Made by a program: the position numbers and the translations under genes. A model generated the notes under the pieces. That model was given only the letters and a program-made list of their open reading frames with translations. It had not been told where the DNA came from and searched no databases. This document shows, one piece after another, positions 42,038 to 50,822 of a stretch of 64,000 nucleotides of DNA. The stretch is from JAHEEL01 sp942491345 (GTDB taxonomy: Bacteria > Actinomycetota > Acidimicrobiia > Spongiisociales > UBA5794). How positions within the stretch are numbered: the stretch's first letter is position 1; each line of letters opens with the position of its first letter. The stretch spans positions 310,001-374,000 of the forward strand of contig CALOAN010000011.1 of the NCBI GenBank assembly GCA_942491345.1. Direction: 5' to 3'.

Positions 42038-43606
42038 ATGTACAACGCCGACTGGAGCCCAGGTCACATCCTGCCCGAGCCGGGCTCCGAAGAGGAACGG
42101 GCCCGGTTTCACGACCTGCAGCGCCGACTGGTCCCACTGGTGTCGACGGTGTTCCCGGATCGAATGGCGGAGCGGACCGTCGTGGTCATCCCGTCGCTCA
42201 GCCTCGACACAGACCAGCTCCACCGGATCGACGGCATCGTCCACTACGAGGAGCGGATGTTGTGTCTCCTGATGCTCCTGCGCATGCCGAGAACACGGAT
42301 TGTCTACGTAACGAGCCAACCGATTCCGCCAACCATCGTCGACTACTACCTCCACCTCCTCCCGGGCATCCCATCGCACCACGCACGCAACCGACTGACG
42401 CTGCTGTCCTGCAACGACGGATCTCCGAATCCGTTGAGCGAGAAGATCCTTCGGCGGCCACGACTGCTCGGCCGTATCAAGGATGCAATCCCGGATCCAG
42501 CGACGGCGCACTTGACGTGTTTCAACTCAACACCCTTGGAGCGCACCCTCGCCGTTCAGCTCGGTATCCCGATGTACGCCAACGATCCGGAACGTCGTTG
42601 GCTGGGCGGCAAGAACGGAAGTCGTGTGGTTCTCGCAGCCGCCGGGATTCCAACTCCGCGAGCCGTCACCGGCCTGCGCGATGCCGGCGACGTAGCTGAA
42701 GGACTCGCCGAGCTCCGCGGAAAGGACCCAACGCTTCGCCGTGCCGTGGTGAAGCTCGACGAAGGCTTCTCGGGCGAGGGCAACGCCATGTTCGATTTTG
42801 AAGGCGCGCCGGCGCTGCGCGTTGGGGCCTGGGCGCAAGAGCGCCTCATGGAACGGCTGACGCCGATTGCCTCGGGAATGACGGCCGAGCGATTTGTCGA
42901 GAAACTCCATTCGATGACGGGAATCGTCGAAGCGTTCATCGAATCGGATGTCAAACACTCGCCGTCGGTTCAGTGCAGGATCGACCCGCTCGGCCGCGTC
43001 GAGGCGATCTCTACCCATGAGCAGGTCCTCGGCGGGTCAACCGGCCAGGTGTACGAAGGCTGTACGTTTCCTGCGGATGAGGCATACCGCCGCGATCTAC
43101 AAGAAGCCGGTCTCAGCGTTGCGAAGGAGCTGGCAGCGCGCGGCGCTCTCGGACGTTTCAGCGTCGACTTCGTCTCGGTTCCGAGCCAATCCGGCTGGGA
43201 GCACTATGCACTCGAGATCAATCTTCGGAAGGGCGGCACCACCCTGCCGTCGCTCGTTCTCCAGTTCCTCACCGACGGTACGTATGACATCAGCACAGGG
43301 ACCTACCGGTCGGCGCTGGGCAGCGAGCTGTGCTACTACGCCAGCGACAACGTTCAGTCGGACCGGTACCGGGGCCTGCTCCCCGAAGATGTGTTCGACA
43401 TCATCGTCTGCGACGGTCTGCACTTTGATCAAGCGCGACAGTCGGGAACCGTGTTCCACATCGTCGGTGCCGTCTCGGAATACGGAAAGCTCGGGATGGT
43501 GAACATCGCTGGAACACCGGAGGCGGCACGTGTGCTCCACAACCGCACGATCGAATCTCTCGATCGCGCAGTTGCCGCTTCGAGTGGATCTGACGTTGTT
43601 GGGTGA
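42038..43606 (+). CDS. PGM1-like ATP-grasp ligase
   Basis: The 522-residue product begins MYNADWSPGHILPEPGSEEE. The first 180 residues form a Rossmann-like region (R-I-V-Y-V-T-S-Q-P-I-P-P). The ATP-grasp part has the Lys-containing R-A-V-V-K-L-D-E-G-F-S-G-E-G-N and the Mg-binding Y-A-L-E-I-N-L-R-K-G-G-T-T-L-P. The closest known type is the peptide ligase PGM1-related family, which ligates carboxylates to amino groups. The substrate is unknown. The gene is divergent from icmF, with 66 bases between starts. Confidence 0.78.
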   Translation: MYNADWSPGHILPEPGSEEERARFHDLQRRLVPLVSTVFPDRMAERTVVVIPSLSLDTDQLHRIDGIVHYEERMLCLLMLLRMPRTRIVYVTSQPIPPTIVDYYLHLLPGIPSHHARNRLTLLSCNDGSPNPLSEKILRRPRLLGRIKDAIPDPATAHLTCFNSTPLERTLAVQLGIPMYANDPERRWLGGKNGSRVVLAAAGIPTPRAVTGLRDAGDVAEGLAELRGKDPTLRRAVVKLDEGFSGEGNAMFDFEGAPALRVGAWAQERLMERLTPIASGMTAERFVEKLHSMTGIVEAFIESDVKHSPSVQCRIDPLGRVEAISTHEQVLGGSTGQVYEGCTFPADEAYRRDLQEAGLSVAKELAARGALGRFSVDFVSVPSQSGWEHYALEINLRKGGTTLPSLVLQFLTDGTYDISTGTYRSALGSELCYYASDNVQSDRYRGLLPEDVFDIIVCDGLHFDQARQSGTVFHIVGAVSEYGKLGMVNIAGTPEAARVLHNRTIESLDRAVAASSGSDVVG

Positions 43607-43646
43607 ATAGGGAACCCGGCTTGCGATGGTTGCGCAAGAACGGTGT

Positions 43647-44156
43647 TCAGGCTGATTCGAAGAGGCCCTCGGGTGGGGCGACAACGATCACCCTGCGCTC
43701 GAGATCGACCTCCGGAACGATGGCGTCGACAAACGGGACCTCGAATCGCCCGGATTCGGTGCGCACGGCAAGGCGATCCTGCGCCGCTCCGAACTCCACG
43801 GATTCGACCACACCGATCGGCTCATCGTCCTGGCCGATGACTCGACAACCAACAAGATCCTCCACCCAGAACTCCCCATCCTCGAGGTCCCGGCGATCCG
43901 CCGGATCGATCGTGAAAGAAGTGCCCCGGAGCGCCTCAGCGCCGGTCCGGTCACCCACTTCGGCGAACCGAACGAGGAGATCGTCGCGATAGGGCGCCGC
44001 CTCGGACACGGTAAACAGCGCGGGGGGTTCGGCGTCGCTGAGGAACTCAGCGCCGGGAAACCAGCGGTTCTCAGGATCATCGGTGAGCGGACGTATGACG
44101 ACGGCCCCATTGATGCCATGGGCCCGGCGGACATATCCGACGAGGATCGGGTCCAC
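43647..44156 (-). CDS. rimM: 16S rRNA processing protein RimM
   Basis: RimM assists 30S maturation by binding S19. The 169-residue product starts V(M)DPILVGYVRRAHGINGAVV, the canonical N-terminus, followed by the RimM beta-barrel and a C-terminal PRC-barrel (D-L-V-G-C-R-V, R-F-E-V-P-F-V-D-A-I-V-P-E-V-D). GTG at 44156 is one base after the khpA stop, so it was chosen over the longer upstream frame. trmD, its usual partner, is 17 kb downstream. Confidence 0.94.
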   Translation of the reverse strand: MDPILVGYVRRAHGINGAVVIRPLTDDPENRWFPGAEFLSDAEPPALFTVSEAAPYRDDLLVRFAEVGDRTGAEALRGTSFTIDPADRRDLEDGEFWVEDLVGCRVIGQDDEPIGVVESVEFGAAQDRLAVRTESGRFEVPFVDAIVPEVDLERRVIVVAPPEGLFESA

Positions 44157-44157
44157 G

Positions 44158-44409
44158 TCAGTCGAGGAAGTCGACCTCGACCGAGACGCCCTCTTCGTCT
44201 CCTGCGACCGCGGCAACCGAGCGGATTGCACGAGCCACTCGTCCGCGGCGGCCGATCACGCGGCCCATGTCGGACTTTGCGGTCCGCACCTCAGCGACGA
44301 TGGCGTCGTCGCCATCGGGGACGATCTCCACCTCGACCGAATCCGGGTCGTCAACGATTTGGGTCACGACGTAGGTCACAACCTTCTCGACGATGCTGCC
44401 TTTATTCAT
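44158..44409 (-). CDS. khpA: KH-domain RNA-binding protein KhpA
   Basis: The 83-residue single KH-domain protein has the RNA-binding loop G-R-V-I-G-R-R-G-R-V-A-R-A-I-R (a G-x-x-G element). Proteins of this family bind diverse RNAs and in Gram-positive bacteria affect cell-envelope and division gene expression. It is coupled to rpsP by an ATGA overlap and followed by rimM, the standard order. Confidence 0.93.
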   Translation of the reverse strand: MNKGSIVEKVVTYVVTQIVDDPDSVEVEIVPDGDDAIVAEVRTAKSDMGRVIGRRGRVARAIRSVAAVAGDEEGVSVEVDFLD

Positions 44410-44903
44410 GCTTCGTCCGTTTCGGTAGCGTCCGTGTCTTCGACCGTTGTGATCTCGATGGTGTCGTCGTCAGCAGCCTCGACCGCCGCAACGGCCTCAA
44501 CCGCTTCATCGGCTTCGATGACTTCTTCGACTTCGATGGCTTCCGTGGCCTCTTCGGTCTCTTCCCGGATCTCATCGAGCATCACCGGAGCCGCATCGAC
44601 CGGCGCCTTCTCGGGCTTCTCGCCCACCGTGTGGATCTCGCCGCGAGCAACCTTGAACTCAGTCCAAGCCCCGGAAATCTCAAGCAGCTTCCTCGCCCGA
44701 TCAGTCGGCTGCGCACCTTGCTGGAGCCACTCGACGGCCCGAGAGTTGTTGATCTCTATCAGCGACGGATCTTCGCGAGGGTCGTACCGGCCGATCTGCT
44801 CGATGTACTCACCATCGCGCGGCTTGCGTGAGTCCATCACCACGACGCGATACGAGGGCTGCTTCTTCTTACCCATCCGCGTCAGGCGGATCTTCACCGG
44901 CAT
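44406..44903 (-). CDS. rpsP: 30S ribosomal protein S16 with acidic C-terminal extension
   Basis: The 165-residue product begins MPVKIRLTRMGKKKQPSYRV and carries the conserved S16 core to about residue 85 (G-R-Y-D-P-R-E-D-P-S, Q-G-A-Q-P-T-D-R-A). It then runs into an acidic Glu/Asp/Ala/Val/Thr tail of about 80 residues that has no place in the core structure. S16 is usually 80-120 residues; extended acidic tails on ribosomal proteins are common in actinobacteria. It lies two bases after the ffh stop. Confidence 0.95.
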   Translation of the reverse strand: MPVKIRLTRMGKKKQPSYRVVVMDSRKPRDGEYIEQIGRYDPREDPSLIEINNSRAVEWLQQGAQPTDRARKLLEISGAWTEFKVARGEIHTVGEKPEKAPVDAAPVMLDEIREETEEATEAIEVEEVIEADEAVEAVAAVEAADDDTIEITTVEDTDATETDEA

Positions 44904-44905
44904 GT

Positions 44906-46246
44906 CTACCTCTTCTTCTTGCGGCCCATCGCAGGCATTGCGAGCCCGGGGATGGGGCTCTTGCCTCCGGCGAATGCCTTCATCATCTTCTGTGTCTCGG
45001 AGAACTGCTTGAGCAGCACATTGACGTCCTGCGGTCGCGTCCCCGAACCCGTCGCGATGCGGCGCTTGCGGCTCCCATTGATGATCTTGGGATCCCGACG
45101 CTCCGCTGGGGTCATCGACCGGATGATGGCCTCGACGCGTGCGAGTTGACGGTCGTCGATCTCGACGTCGCGCAGTGCCGATCCGGCGCCTGGCAGCATA
45201 CCAACCAGCTGTTGCAATGGCCCCATCTTCTTGATCTGCTGGAACTGATCGAGGAAGTCTTCGAGGTTGAACGACGAGTCGAGCAGCTTTGCAGCGGCGG
45301 CCTCGGCTTCCTGTTCGTCGTAGACCATTTCGGCCTTCTCGATCAGTGAGAGCACATCTCCCATGCCGAGAATGCGCGACGCCATCCGTTCGGGATAGAA
45401 GACATCGAGTTCGTCGATGCTCTCCCCAATGCCCACGAACTTGATCGGCTGCCCGGTCACCTCACGTGCCGAGATTGCGGCACCACCCCGGGCGTCGCCA
45501 TCGAGTTTGGTGAGCACTAGACCGGTGAGGTCCGTGTATTCGAGGAATCCGTTGGCGACATTGACCGCTTCCTGACCGGTCATTGCGTCGAGGACCAGCA
45601 AGACCTCATCGGGAGACGACGCCTTCCGAACCGCAGCAAGTTCCTTCATCAGGTCCTTGTCCACCTGGAGTCGGCCGGCCGTGTCGATGATCACGACGTT
45701 GGCACCCTCACTCCTGGCGTCCTTGAGGGCCGCCTTCACGAGCCTCGAGGCCCTCGCTTTCCGGTCGACGTAGACCGGAACGTTGATCCGCTTGCCGAGT
45801 GACTCGAGCTGATCGATCGCCGCCGGGCGCTGGAGATCCGCGGCGACGAGCATGGGGCGTTTCCCCTTGCCCTTCAGGTGTTTCGCGAGCTTGGCTGCGG
45901 TCGTTGTCTTGCCGGATCCCTGCAATCCCACCATGAGGATCACGAGCGGAGGAGCGGCAGGGCGAACGAGCGGCACCTCTTCGGCCCCCAGGGTCACGAT
46001 CAGCTCTTCGTGGACGATCTTGATGACCTGCTGGCCCGGCGTAAGGCTCTTCGTGACCTCGGTTCCAACGGCCCGTTCTTTCACGCGCGCCAGCATCGAC
46101 TTGACAACCGACACATTGACATCGGCCTCCAGGAGCGCAATACGCACCTCTCGGAGAGCGTCGTTGACATCGGATTCGGACAACCGCCCCTTGCCTCGCA
46201 ACTGCGAGAACGCCTGGTTGAGCCGCCCGGAGAGAGAATCGAACAT
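44906..46246 (-). CDS. ffh: Signal recognition particle protein Ffh
   Basis: The 446-residue SRP GTPase has a helical N domain (about 1-85), a G domain with M-V-G-L-Q-G-S-G-K-T-T-T-A-A-K-L, I-I-D-T-A-G-R, T-K-L-D-G-D-A-R-G-G-A, and a methionine-rich M domain ending M-M-K-A-F-A-G-G-K-S-P-I-P-G. It binds 4.5S RNA and signal sequences and docks with FtsY, encoded 6 kb upstream. It heads the ffh-rpsP-khpA-rimM operon. Confidence 0.96.
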   Translation of the reverse strand: MFDSLSGRLNQAFSQLRGKGRLSESDVNDALREVRIALLEADVNVSVVKSMLARVKERAVGTEVTKSLTPGQQVIKIVHEELIVTLGAEEVPLVRPAAPPLVILMVGLQGSGKTTTAAKLAKHLKGKGKRPMLVAADLQRPAAIDQLESLGKRINVPVYVDRKARASRLVKAALKDARSEGANVVIIDTAGRLQVDKDLMKELAAVRKASSPDEVLLVLDAMTGQEAVNVANGFLEYTDLTGLVLTKLDGDARGGAAISAREVTGQPIKFVGIGESIDELDVFYPERMASRILGMGDVLSLIEKAEMVYDEQEAEAAAAKLLDSSFNLEDFLDQFQQIKKMGPLQQLVGMLPGAGSALRDVEIDDRQLARVEAIIRSMTPAERRDPKIINGSRKRRIATGSGTRPQDVNVLLKQFSETQKMMKAFAGGKSPIPGLAMPAMGRKKKR

Positions 46247-46300
46247 GGGCTAGTGAGTCTACGGCTCGCCGGGCGACACCTGATCTGCGAGACTCGCGGC

Positions 46301-46918
46301 ATGAATCTCACAGTGATTGACCATCCGCTCGCCCGGCACTATCTCACCGTCCTGCGCGACAGCAGCACAACACCCGAAGCGTTTCGGGCTGCCGCGCGAG
46401 GGCTGACGTACAGCCTCGTGCTCGAAGCCACGAAACGGCTCCCACTCACGGAAATCGAAGTCCGGACACCGATGGAGGCGACCATCGGATACCGCGTGGA
46501 CGATGTTGTGGCCGTCGCGGTGCTTCGTGCCGGTCTCGGCATGCTCGACGCGGTTCTCGACATGATCCCAGACTGCAAGGTCGGGTTCGCCGGTGTGCAG
46601 CGTGACGAGGAGACGGCGCTCCCTCAGGAGTACTACGCGCGGCTCCCTGATCTGTCGGATGCGTCGGTATTCATCCTCGAACCGATGCTCGCCACAGGTG
46701 GCTCGCTGTCGTGGGCCGTCGAAAAGGTCAAGTCTTCTGGTGCCCGCGACATCACGGCGCTTTGCGTCGTCACGGCTCCGGAAGGCGTCAGACGCATGTA
46801 CGACGACCATCCCGATGTCCACATCATTGCAGCGGCGCATGATCGTGAGCTCAACGACCGGGCCTACATCGTGCCAGGACTCGGCGACATGGGCGATCGG
46901 CTCTTCGGGACGTTGTGA
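46301..46918 (+). CDS. upp: Uracil phosphoribosyltransferase
   Basis: The 205-residue enzyme converts uracil and PRPP to UMP. Characteristic segments are V-A-V-A-V-L-R-A-G-L-G-M, R-D-E-E-T-A-L-P-Q-E-Y-Y-A-R-L-P, the PRPP-binding L-E-P-M-L-A-T-G-G-S-L, and the C-terminal G-L-G-D-M-G-D-R-L-F-G-T. It starts the plus-strand salvage cluster, divergent from ffh, and its stop overlaps the next start (GTGA). Confidence 0.94.
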   Translation: MNLTVIDHPLARHYLTVLRDSSTTPEAFRAAARGLTYSLVLEATKRLPLTEIEVRTPMEATIGYRVDDVVAVAVLRAGLGMLDAVLDMIPDCKVGFAGVQRDEETALPQEYYARLPDLSDASVFILEPMLATGGSLSWAVEKVKSSGARDITALCVVTAPEGVRRMYDDHPDVHIIAAAHDRELNDRAYIVPGLGDMGDRLFGTL

Positions 46919-47553
46919 GCGCAGCGCCCGACGCTCGCGCCATCAAAGCGGACCTCGTCCGCTCGTACGACTCCACCGCGGCTCGGCGCGACGAGCGCGG
47001 GGAACCGCGGTGGCGGGACGAGTATCGGATTGGTCTCGCATCAGCGATGCGCGAGGAACACAAGACGAGCGTGCTCGAGATCGGTGCCGGCTCCGGCCAC
47101 AGTGCTGCGTTCTTCGCAGGTGAGGGATTCCGCGTATCCGCCATCGATCTCTCGCCGCTCAACATCGAGCGATGCGCGGCCAAGGGGCTCGATGCCCGTG
47201 TTGCGGACTTCGCCGAACTGCCATTCCCGAACGAGTCGTTCGACGCCATCTGGAGCATGAGCTGCTTCATGCATGCCCCGGATGCTGAGTTGGCGAAGGC
47301 AATCGCAGAAATGGACCGGGTGCTGGTATCCGGCGGGATCGCGGTGGTTGGCTTGTGGGGCGGCGACGGGTCGACGGGCATGGTTGACGACGACGTCCAC
47401 GATCCGCCCAGGTATTTCGCGTGGAGGACCGACGATCAGGTGGCCGCGGCGTTTGGCGAGGCCTTCGTCGTCGAGCGCTTCGAAATCATCGCTGAGGCCG
47501 AGGACAGCTCGCTTGACGAGCACTATCAGCTCTTGACGATGAGAAAACCGTGA
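46915..47553 (+). CDS. Class I SAM-dependent methyltransferase, substrate unknown
   Basis: The 212-residue product has a Rossmann methyltransferase core: motif I V-L-E-I-G-A-G-S-G-H-S-A-A, motif II V-S-A-I-D-L-S-P and post-motif M-D-R-V-L-V-S-G-G-I. No specificity element is recognised. It lies between upp and an ATL gene with GTGA overlaps on both sides, so it is translated with them. A nucleotide- or DNA-related role would be speculative. Confidence 0.8.
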   Translation: MSAAPDARAIKADLVRSYDSTAARRDERGEPRWRDEYRIGLASAMREEHKTSVLEIGAGSGHSAAFFAGEGFRVSAIDLSPLNIERCAAKGLDARVADFAELPFPNESFDAIWSMSCFMHAPDAELAKAIAEMDRVLVSGGIAVVGLWGGDGSTGMVDDDVHDPPRYFAWRTDDQVAAAFGEAFVVERFEIIAEAEDSSLDEHYQLLTMRKP

Positions 47554-47846
47554 AGGATTTCAGCGAGGAGGTCGCGACGGTGCTGTTGCGTCTCGAACCC
47601 GGCGAGGTTGTGTCCTACGGCGAAGTAGCGGAGGAGGCCGGATTCCCTGGAGCAGCGCGCGCCGTCGGCAACCTTGTTCGCACGACCCCCGGCCTCCCCT
47701 GGTGGCGAGTTGTGGCACGATCCGGTCGACTTGCCCCGGGTCATGAGCAACGTCAGGCCGAGCTCCTTCGCGCAGAAGGAGTCACGATCACCAACGGTCG
47801 CGTCAGAATGGGCAAGAATACGCGGACGAGTTCGGAGGACACATGA
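47550..47846 (+). CDS. Alkyltransferase-like protein (ATL), Cys-less MGMT homologue
   Basis: The 98-residue product matches the DNA-binding half of O6-alkylguanine-DNA alkyltransferase: V-V-S-Y-G-E-V-A-E-E-A-G-F-P-G-A-A-R-A-V-G and then G-L-P-W-W-R-V-V. The usual alkyl-acceptor motif P-C-H-R is replaced by P-W-W-R, which defines ATL proteins. They bind O6-alkylguanine lesions and hand them to nucleotide excision repair without repairing them. It is coupled to the genes on both sides. Confidence 0.88.
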   Translation: MKDFSEEVATVLLRLEPGEVVSYGEVAEEAGFPGAARAVGNLVRTTPGLPWWRVVARSGRLAPGHEQRQAELLRAEGVTITNGRVRMGKNTRTSSEDT

Positions 47847-49153
47847 GCTACAGCATGCCGGAGCTGATCGGCACCAAGCGTGACGGAGGGGTCCTCACCG
47901 CCGAAGAACTGGAGTGGATCATCGCCGAGTACACGGCCGATCGGATCCCCGACTATCAGCTCTCCGCGTTCCTGATGGCGATCATCTTTCAAGGTCTGAA
48001 CGGCGACGAACTCTCGGCGTGGACGGACGCGATGCTGCACTCGGGTGACGTCCTCGACCTGTCCGCCACTTCGATGCCGAAGGTCGACAAACACTCGACC
48101 GGCGGCGTTGGGGACAAGATCAGCATTCCACTGGCGCCACTCGTGACCGCGTGCGGAGTGGCGATTCCGATGATGTCGGGGCGAGGACTCGGGCATACCG
48201 GTGGAACACTCGACAAACTTGAGACGATTCCGGGTTTCAAGACGCGCCTCGATCCAGACGTGTTCACGCGCCAGCTCGATGAGCTTGGCCTCGTTCTTGC
48301 CGGCCAATCCGAGACGCTGGTGCCGGCCGATCGGAGGATCTACGCGTTGAGGGACGCAAGCGGCACGGTGCCGGCGATCCCCCTGATCGCCTCGTCGATC
48401 ATGTCGAAGAAACTCGCCGAAGACCTCGACGGACTGGTGCTCGACGTCAAGATCGGTTCGGGAGCGTTCATGAAGGACGTCGAGTCCGGTATGGAGTTGG
48501 CCCAGACCATGGTCGGTATCGGGCGATCACACGACACTGCGGTCGTCGGATTCCTCACCGACATGGACCAGCCGCTCGGAACTGAAGTTGGGAACGCCAA
48601 TGAAATGGCCGAGTCGATTGCGATCCTCCGTGGCGAGGGACCACCCGACTCGACGGAACTCACATTCCGGCTCGGGGAGGAGATGCTGATCCTCGGAGGT
48701 CTTGCCGCAAACAGAACGGAGGCCAGGGCGCAGTTGCAGGAGGCCGTTGCCTCCGGATCCGGTCTCGAGGTCTTCGCGAAGGTCATCGTCGCACAAGGCG
48801 GCGATCCAAACGTGCTCGAAGATCCGTCGCTCCTGCCGTCGGCAGGAAGTACACACACCGTCGTCGCCGACCAGGCCGGTTTTGTTGACCGGTGTGACGC
48901 GCTGGCCGTCGGACGCTCGGCAGTGCGGCTGGGCGCCGGTCGCCGGACGAAGGAGGATGACGTCGATCCCGGCGTCGGAATCACCATCCACGCAAAGGTC
49001 GGCGACGCCGTCGCAGTCGGCGATCCCCTCGCAACCGTGAGATACAACACGGACTCGCAGTTGGGCGCTTGCCTTCCGATCCTTGAACCCGCGTGGGTGA
49101 TAGCTGATGAAGCGCCACCGACCCGTCCCCTGATACTTGGAGAGGTGAAATGA
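47843..49153 (+). CDS. deoA: Thymidine/pyrimidine-nucleoside phosphorylase
   Basis: The 436-residue enzyme phosphorolyses pyrimidine (deoxy)nucleosides. The phosphate-binding loop is K-H-S-T-G-G-V-G-D-K-I-S, the active-site segment is S-G-R-G-L-G-H-T-G-G-T-L-D-K-L-E, and S-I-M-S-K-K-L-A-E-D and D-V-K-I-G-S-G-A-F-M-K are typical. The C-terminal PYNP domain ends near R-P-L-I-L-G-E-V-K. Its start overlaps the ATL stop and its stop overlaps punA (ATGA). Confidence 0.93.
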   Translation: MSYSMPELIGTKRDGGVLTAEELEWIIAEYTADRIPDYQLSAFLMAIIFQGLNGDELSAWTDAMLHSGDVLDLSATSMPKVDKHSTGGVGDKISIPLAPLVTACGVAIPMMSGRGLGHTGGTLDKLETIPGFKTRLDPDVFTRQLDELGLVLAGQSETLVPADRRIYALRDASGTVPAIPLIASSIMSKKLAEDLDGLVLDVKIGSGAFMKDVESGMELAQTMVGIGRSHDTAVVGFLTDMDQPLGTEVGNANEMAESIAILRGEGPPDSTELTFRLGEEMLILGGLAANRTEARAQLQEAVASGSGLEVFAKVIVAQGGDPNVLEDPSLLPSAGSTHTVVADQAGFVDRCDALAVGRSAVRLGAGRRTKEDDVDPGVGITIHAKVGDAVAVGDPLATVRYNTDSQLGACLPILEPAWVIADEAPPTRPLILGEVK

Positions 49154-49989
49154 GCTACGAAGACCTACAGGCCGCCGCGGCTGCAATCGCCGAACGAACC
49201 GGTCGGGCCCACCACGACGCAGCGGTGGTTCTCGGTTCGGGCCTGAGCGGCTACGCATCGTCCTTCGGCGACGCGATCGAGATTCCGTATGCAGACATTC
49301 CCCACTTCCCTGAGCCACGGGTCGTTGGCCACGGCGGAAGCCTGTTCTCTGCACCGGTCGGAGACGGTGGTGTGTTGCTGTTCGCCGGCCGGGTACACAC
49401 CTATGAGGGCTGGCCGCTGGATGAGGTCGTATTCGGCGTTCGCACCGCTGCGCTCGCAGGGGCCCGGTCGGTGCTGCTCACCAATGCCGCCGGCGGTCTC
49501 GGCGAGGGCCTCGCCCCGGGTGACCTCGTCGCAATTCGCGACCACCTCAACTACACGGCGCGGAATCCGCTGGTCGGGGTGAACGACGATCGCCTCGGAC
49601 CGCGGTTCCCCGACATGAGCGAGGTGTATTCGCTGCGTCTCCGCAGCGTCATGAGGCGAGCATTCGAGGCGGCAGCGGTCCCGTATCACGAGGGTGTTTA
49701 CGCCTGGTTCCTCGGACCAAGCTATGAAACGCCGGCTGAGATCGAGATGGTGCGGCGGGCGGGCGGCGACCTCGTCGGCATGTCGACGGTCCCGGAGGCG
49801 ATTGCGCTCAACCATATGGGCGTCGGGGTTGCCGGCATCTCGCTCGTCACGAACTACGCCGCGGGGATCACCGATGCGCCGCTGTCGCACGAAGAGGTCA
49901 CCGAGACGGCGGCCGAAGCGCGTGAGCGATTCACAGCTGTGCTCGACGCTCTCCTTCCCATGCTTGTGGACGGCAAGAACGGTTTTTGA
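49150..49989 (+). CDS. punA: Purine-nucleoside phosphorylase (trimeric type)
   Basis: The 279-residue enzyme cleaves purine nucleosides with phosphate. Motifs are V-V-L-G-S-G-L-S-G-Y, P-R-V-V-G-H-G-G-S, G-R-V-H-T-Y-E-G-W, L-T-N-A-A-G-G, W-F-L-G-P-S-Y-E-T-P-A-E-I and G-M-S-T-V-P-E-A-I-A-L-N. With deoA, upp and cdd it forms a nucleoside-salvage set. A new promoter for etfBA lies at its 3' end. Confidence 0.93.
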   Translation: MSYEDLQAAAAAIAERTGRAHHDAAVVLGSGLSGYASSFGDAIEIPYADIPHFPEPRVVGHGGSLFSAPVGDGGVLLFAGRVHTYEGWPLDEVVFGVRTAALAGARSVLLTNAAGGLGEGLAPGDLVAIRDHLNYTARNPLVGVNDDRLGPRFPDMSEVYSLRLRSVMRRAFEAAAVPYHEGVYAWFLGPSYETPAEIEMVRRAGGDLVGMSTVPEAIALNHMGVGVAGISLVTNYAAGITDAPLSHEEVTETAAEARERFTAVLDALLPMLVDGKNGF

Positions 49990-50015
49990 GTCTTCGCTCA
50001 AAGTTGGGGTATGAT
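49986..50015 (+). promoter_or_regulatory. Probable sigma-A-type promoter for etfBA
   Basis: TTGAGT (49986-49991) and TATGAT (50010-50015) are separated by 18 bases and lie 31 bases upstream of the etfB start, which has AAGGAG before it. The -35 box overlaps the punA stop codon. The electron-transfer genes can therefore be transcribed separately from the salvage chain. Confidence 0.65.
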
Positions 50016-50045
50016 CCCCGTACCCGAAACAAGGAGCGACACCGT

Positions 50046-50822
50046 ATGAGAATTGCGGTCTGTGTGAAGCAGATCCCGGACCCGGCGACGCCCTACGAAC
50101 TCGCGGAGGACACCCACCGCGTGATTCGCCCCAACGATCAGGTCCTCGACGACACGGATCGATTTGGCGTCGAGGTTGGGCTCCAACTGGCCGAAGCGAA
50201 TGACGGCTCGGTCACCCTCTACTCGATGTCCCCGTCAGGGTCACTCCAGGGAATCCGCCAGGCGTTGGCGATGGGAGCCGACAAAGCGGTCATCATCGAC
50301 GATGAAACACTCGCCGGATCCGATGCGTTGACGACATCGAGAATCCTGGCCGCGGCCATGGAGCGGGAGGGATTCGACCTGGTTGTTGCCGGCACGGAGT
50401 CAACCGACGGTTACTCAGGCGTCGTGCCGCAGCAGATCGCAGAGTTGCTCGATGTGCCGTCACTCACTTTCGCAAGAAAGGTCGAGGCAGCGGACGGAGT
50501 TGTCCGTATCGAACAGCAGACCGCGGGAGGCTACGACGTCGTCAAAGCGCCGATCCCCGCGCTGCTGTCGGTGACCTCAGGCGTCGTTGAACCCCGCTAC
50601 CCCACGTTCAAGGGAATCATGCAGGCCAAGCAGAAGCCGATCGACACGCTTACGGCCGCAGATCTCGGGTTCACCGCCGATCAGGTTGGCGAAACGGGCG
50701 CAGGCCAGACCATCACGTCGGTCGAACCGGTTCCGAGTCGAGAAGCCGGCGAGATCGTCGAGGACGACGGAGACGGCTATCTCAGGATTGTCGCCCTCCT
50801 GGAACAGGCAAAGGTGATCTGA
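50046..50822 (+). CDS. etfB: Electron transfer flavoprotein beta subunit
   Basis: The 258-residue product begins MRIAVCVKQIPDPATPYELA and carries the ETF-beta fold with L-A-M-G-A-D-K-A-V-I-I, V-A-G-T-E-S-T-D-G-Y-S-G-V-V-P and the adenine/AMP-binding region. The final I-M-Q-A-K-Q-K-P-I-D is the recognition-loop area that contacts dehydrogenases. With EtfA it carries electrons from acyl-CoA dehydrogenases toward the quinone pool. The stop directly abuts the etfA start. Confidence 0.94.
   Translation: MRIAVCVKQIPDPATPYELAEDTHRVIRPNDQVLDDTDRFGVEVGLQLAEANDGSVTLYSMSPSGSLQGIRQALAMGADKAVIIDDETLAGSDALTTSRILAAAMEREGFDLVVAGTESTDGYSGVVPQQIAELLDVPSLTFARKVEAADGVVRIEQQTAGGYDVVKAPIPALLSVTSGVVEPRYPTFKGIMQAKQKPIDTLTAADLGFTADQVGETGAGQTITSVEPVPSREAGEIVEDDGDGYLRIVALLEQAKVI

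Noticed and set aside
41972..42511. A 180-codon upstream extension of the icmF frame
   Set aside because: It is antisense to the well-supported ATP-grasp gene, and IcmF homology begins at GTG 41971. It is a GC-rich open-frame artefact.
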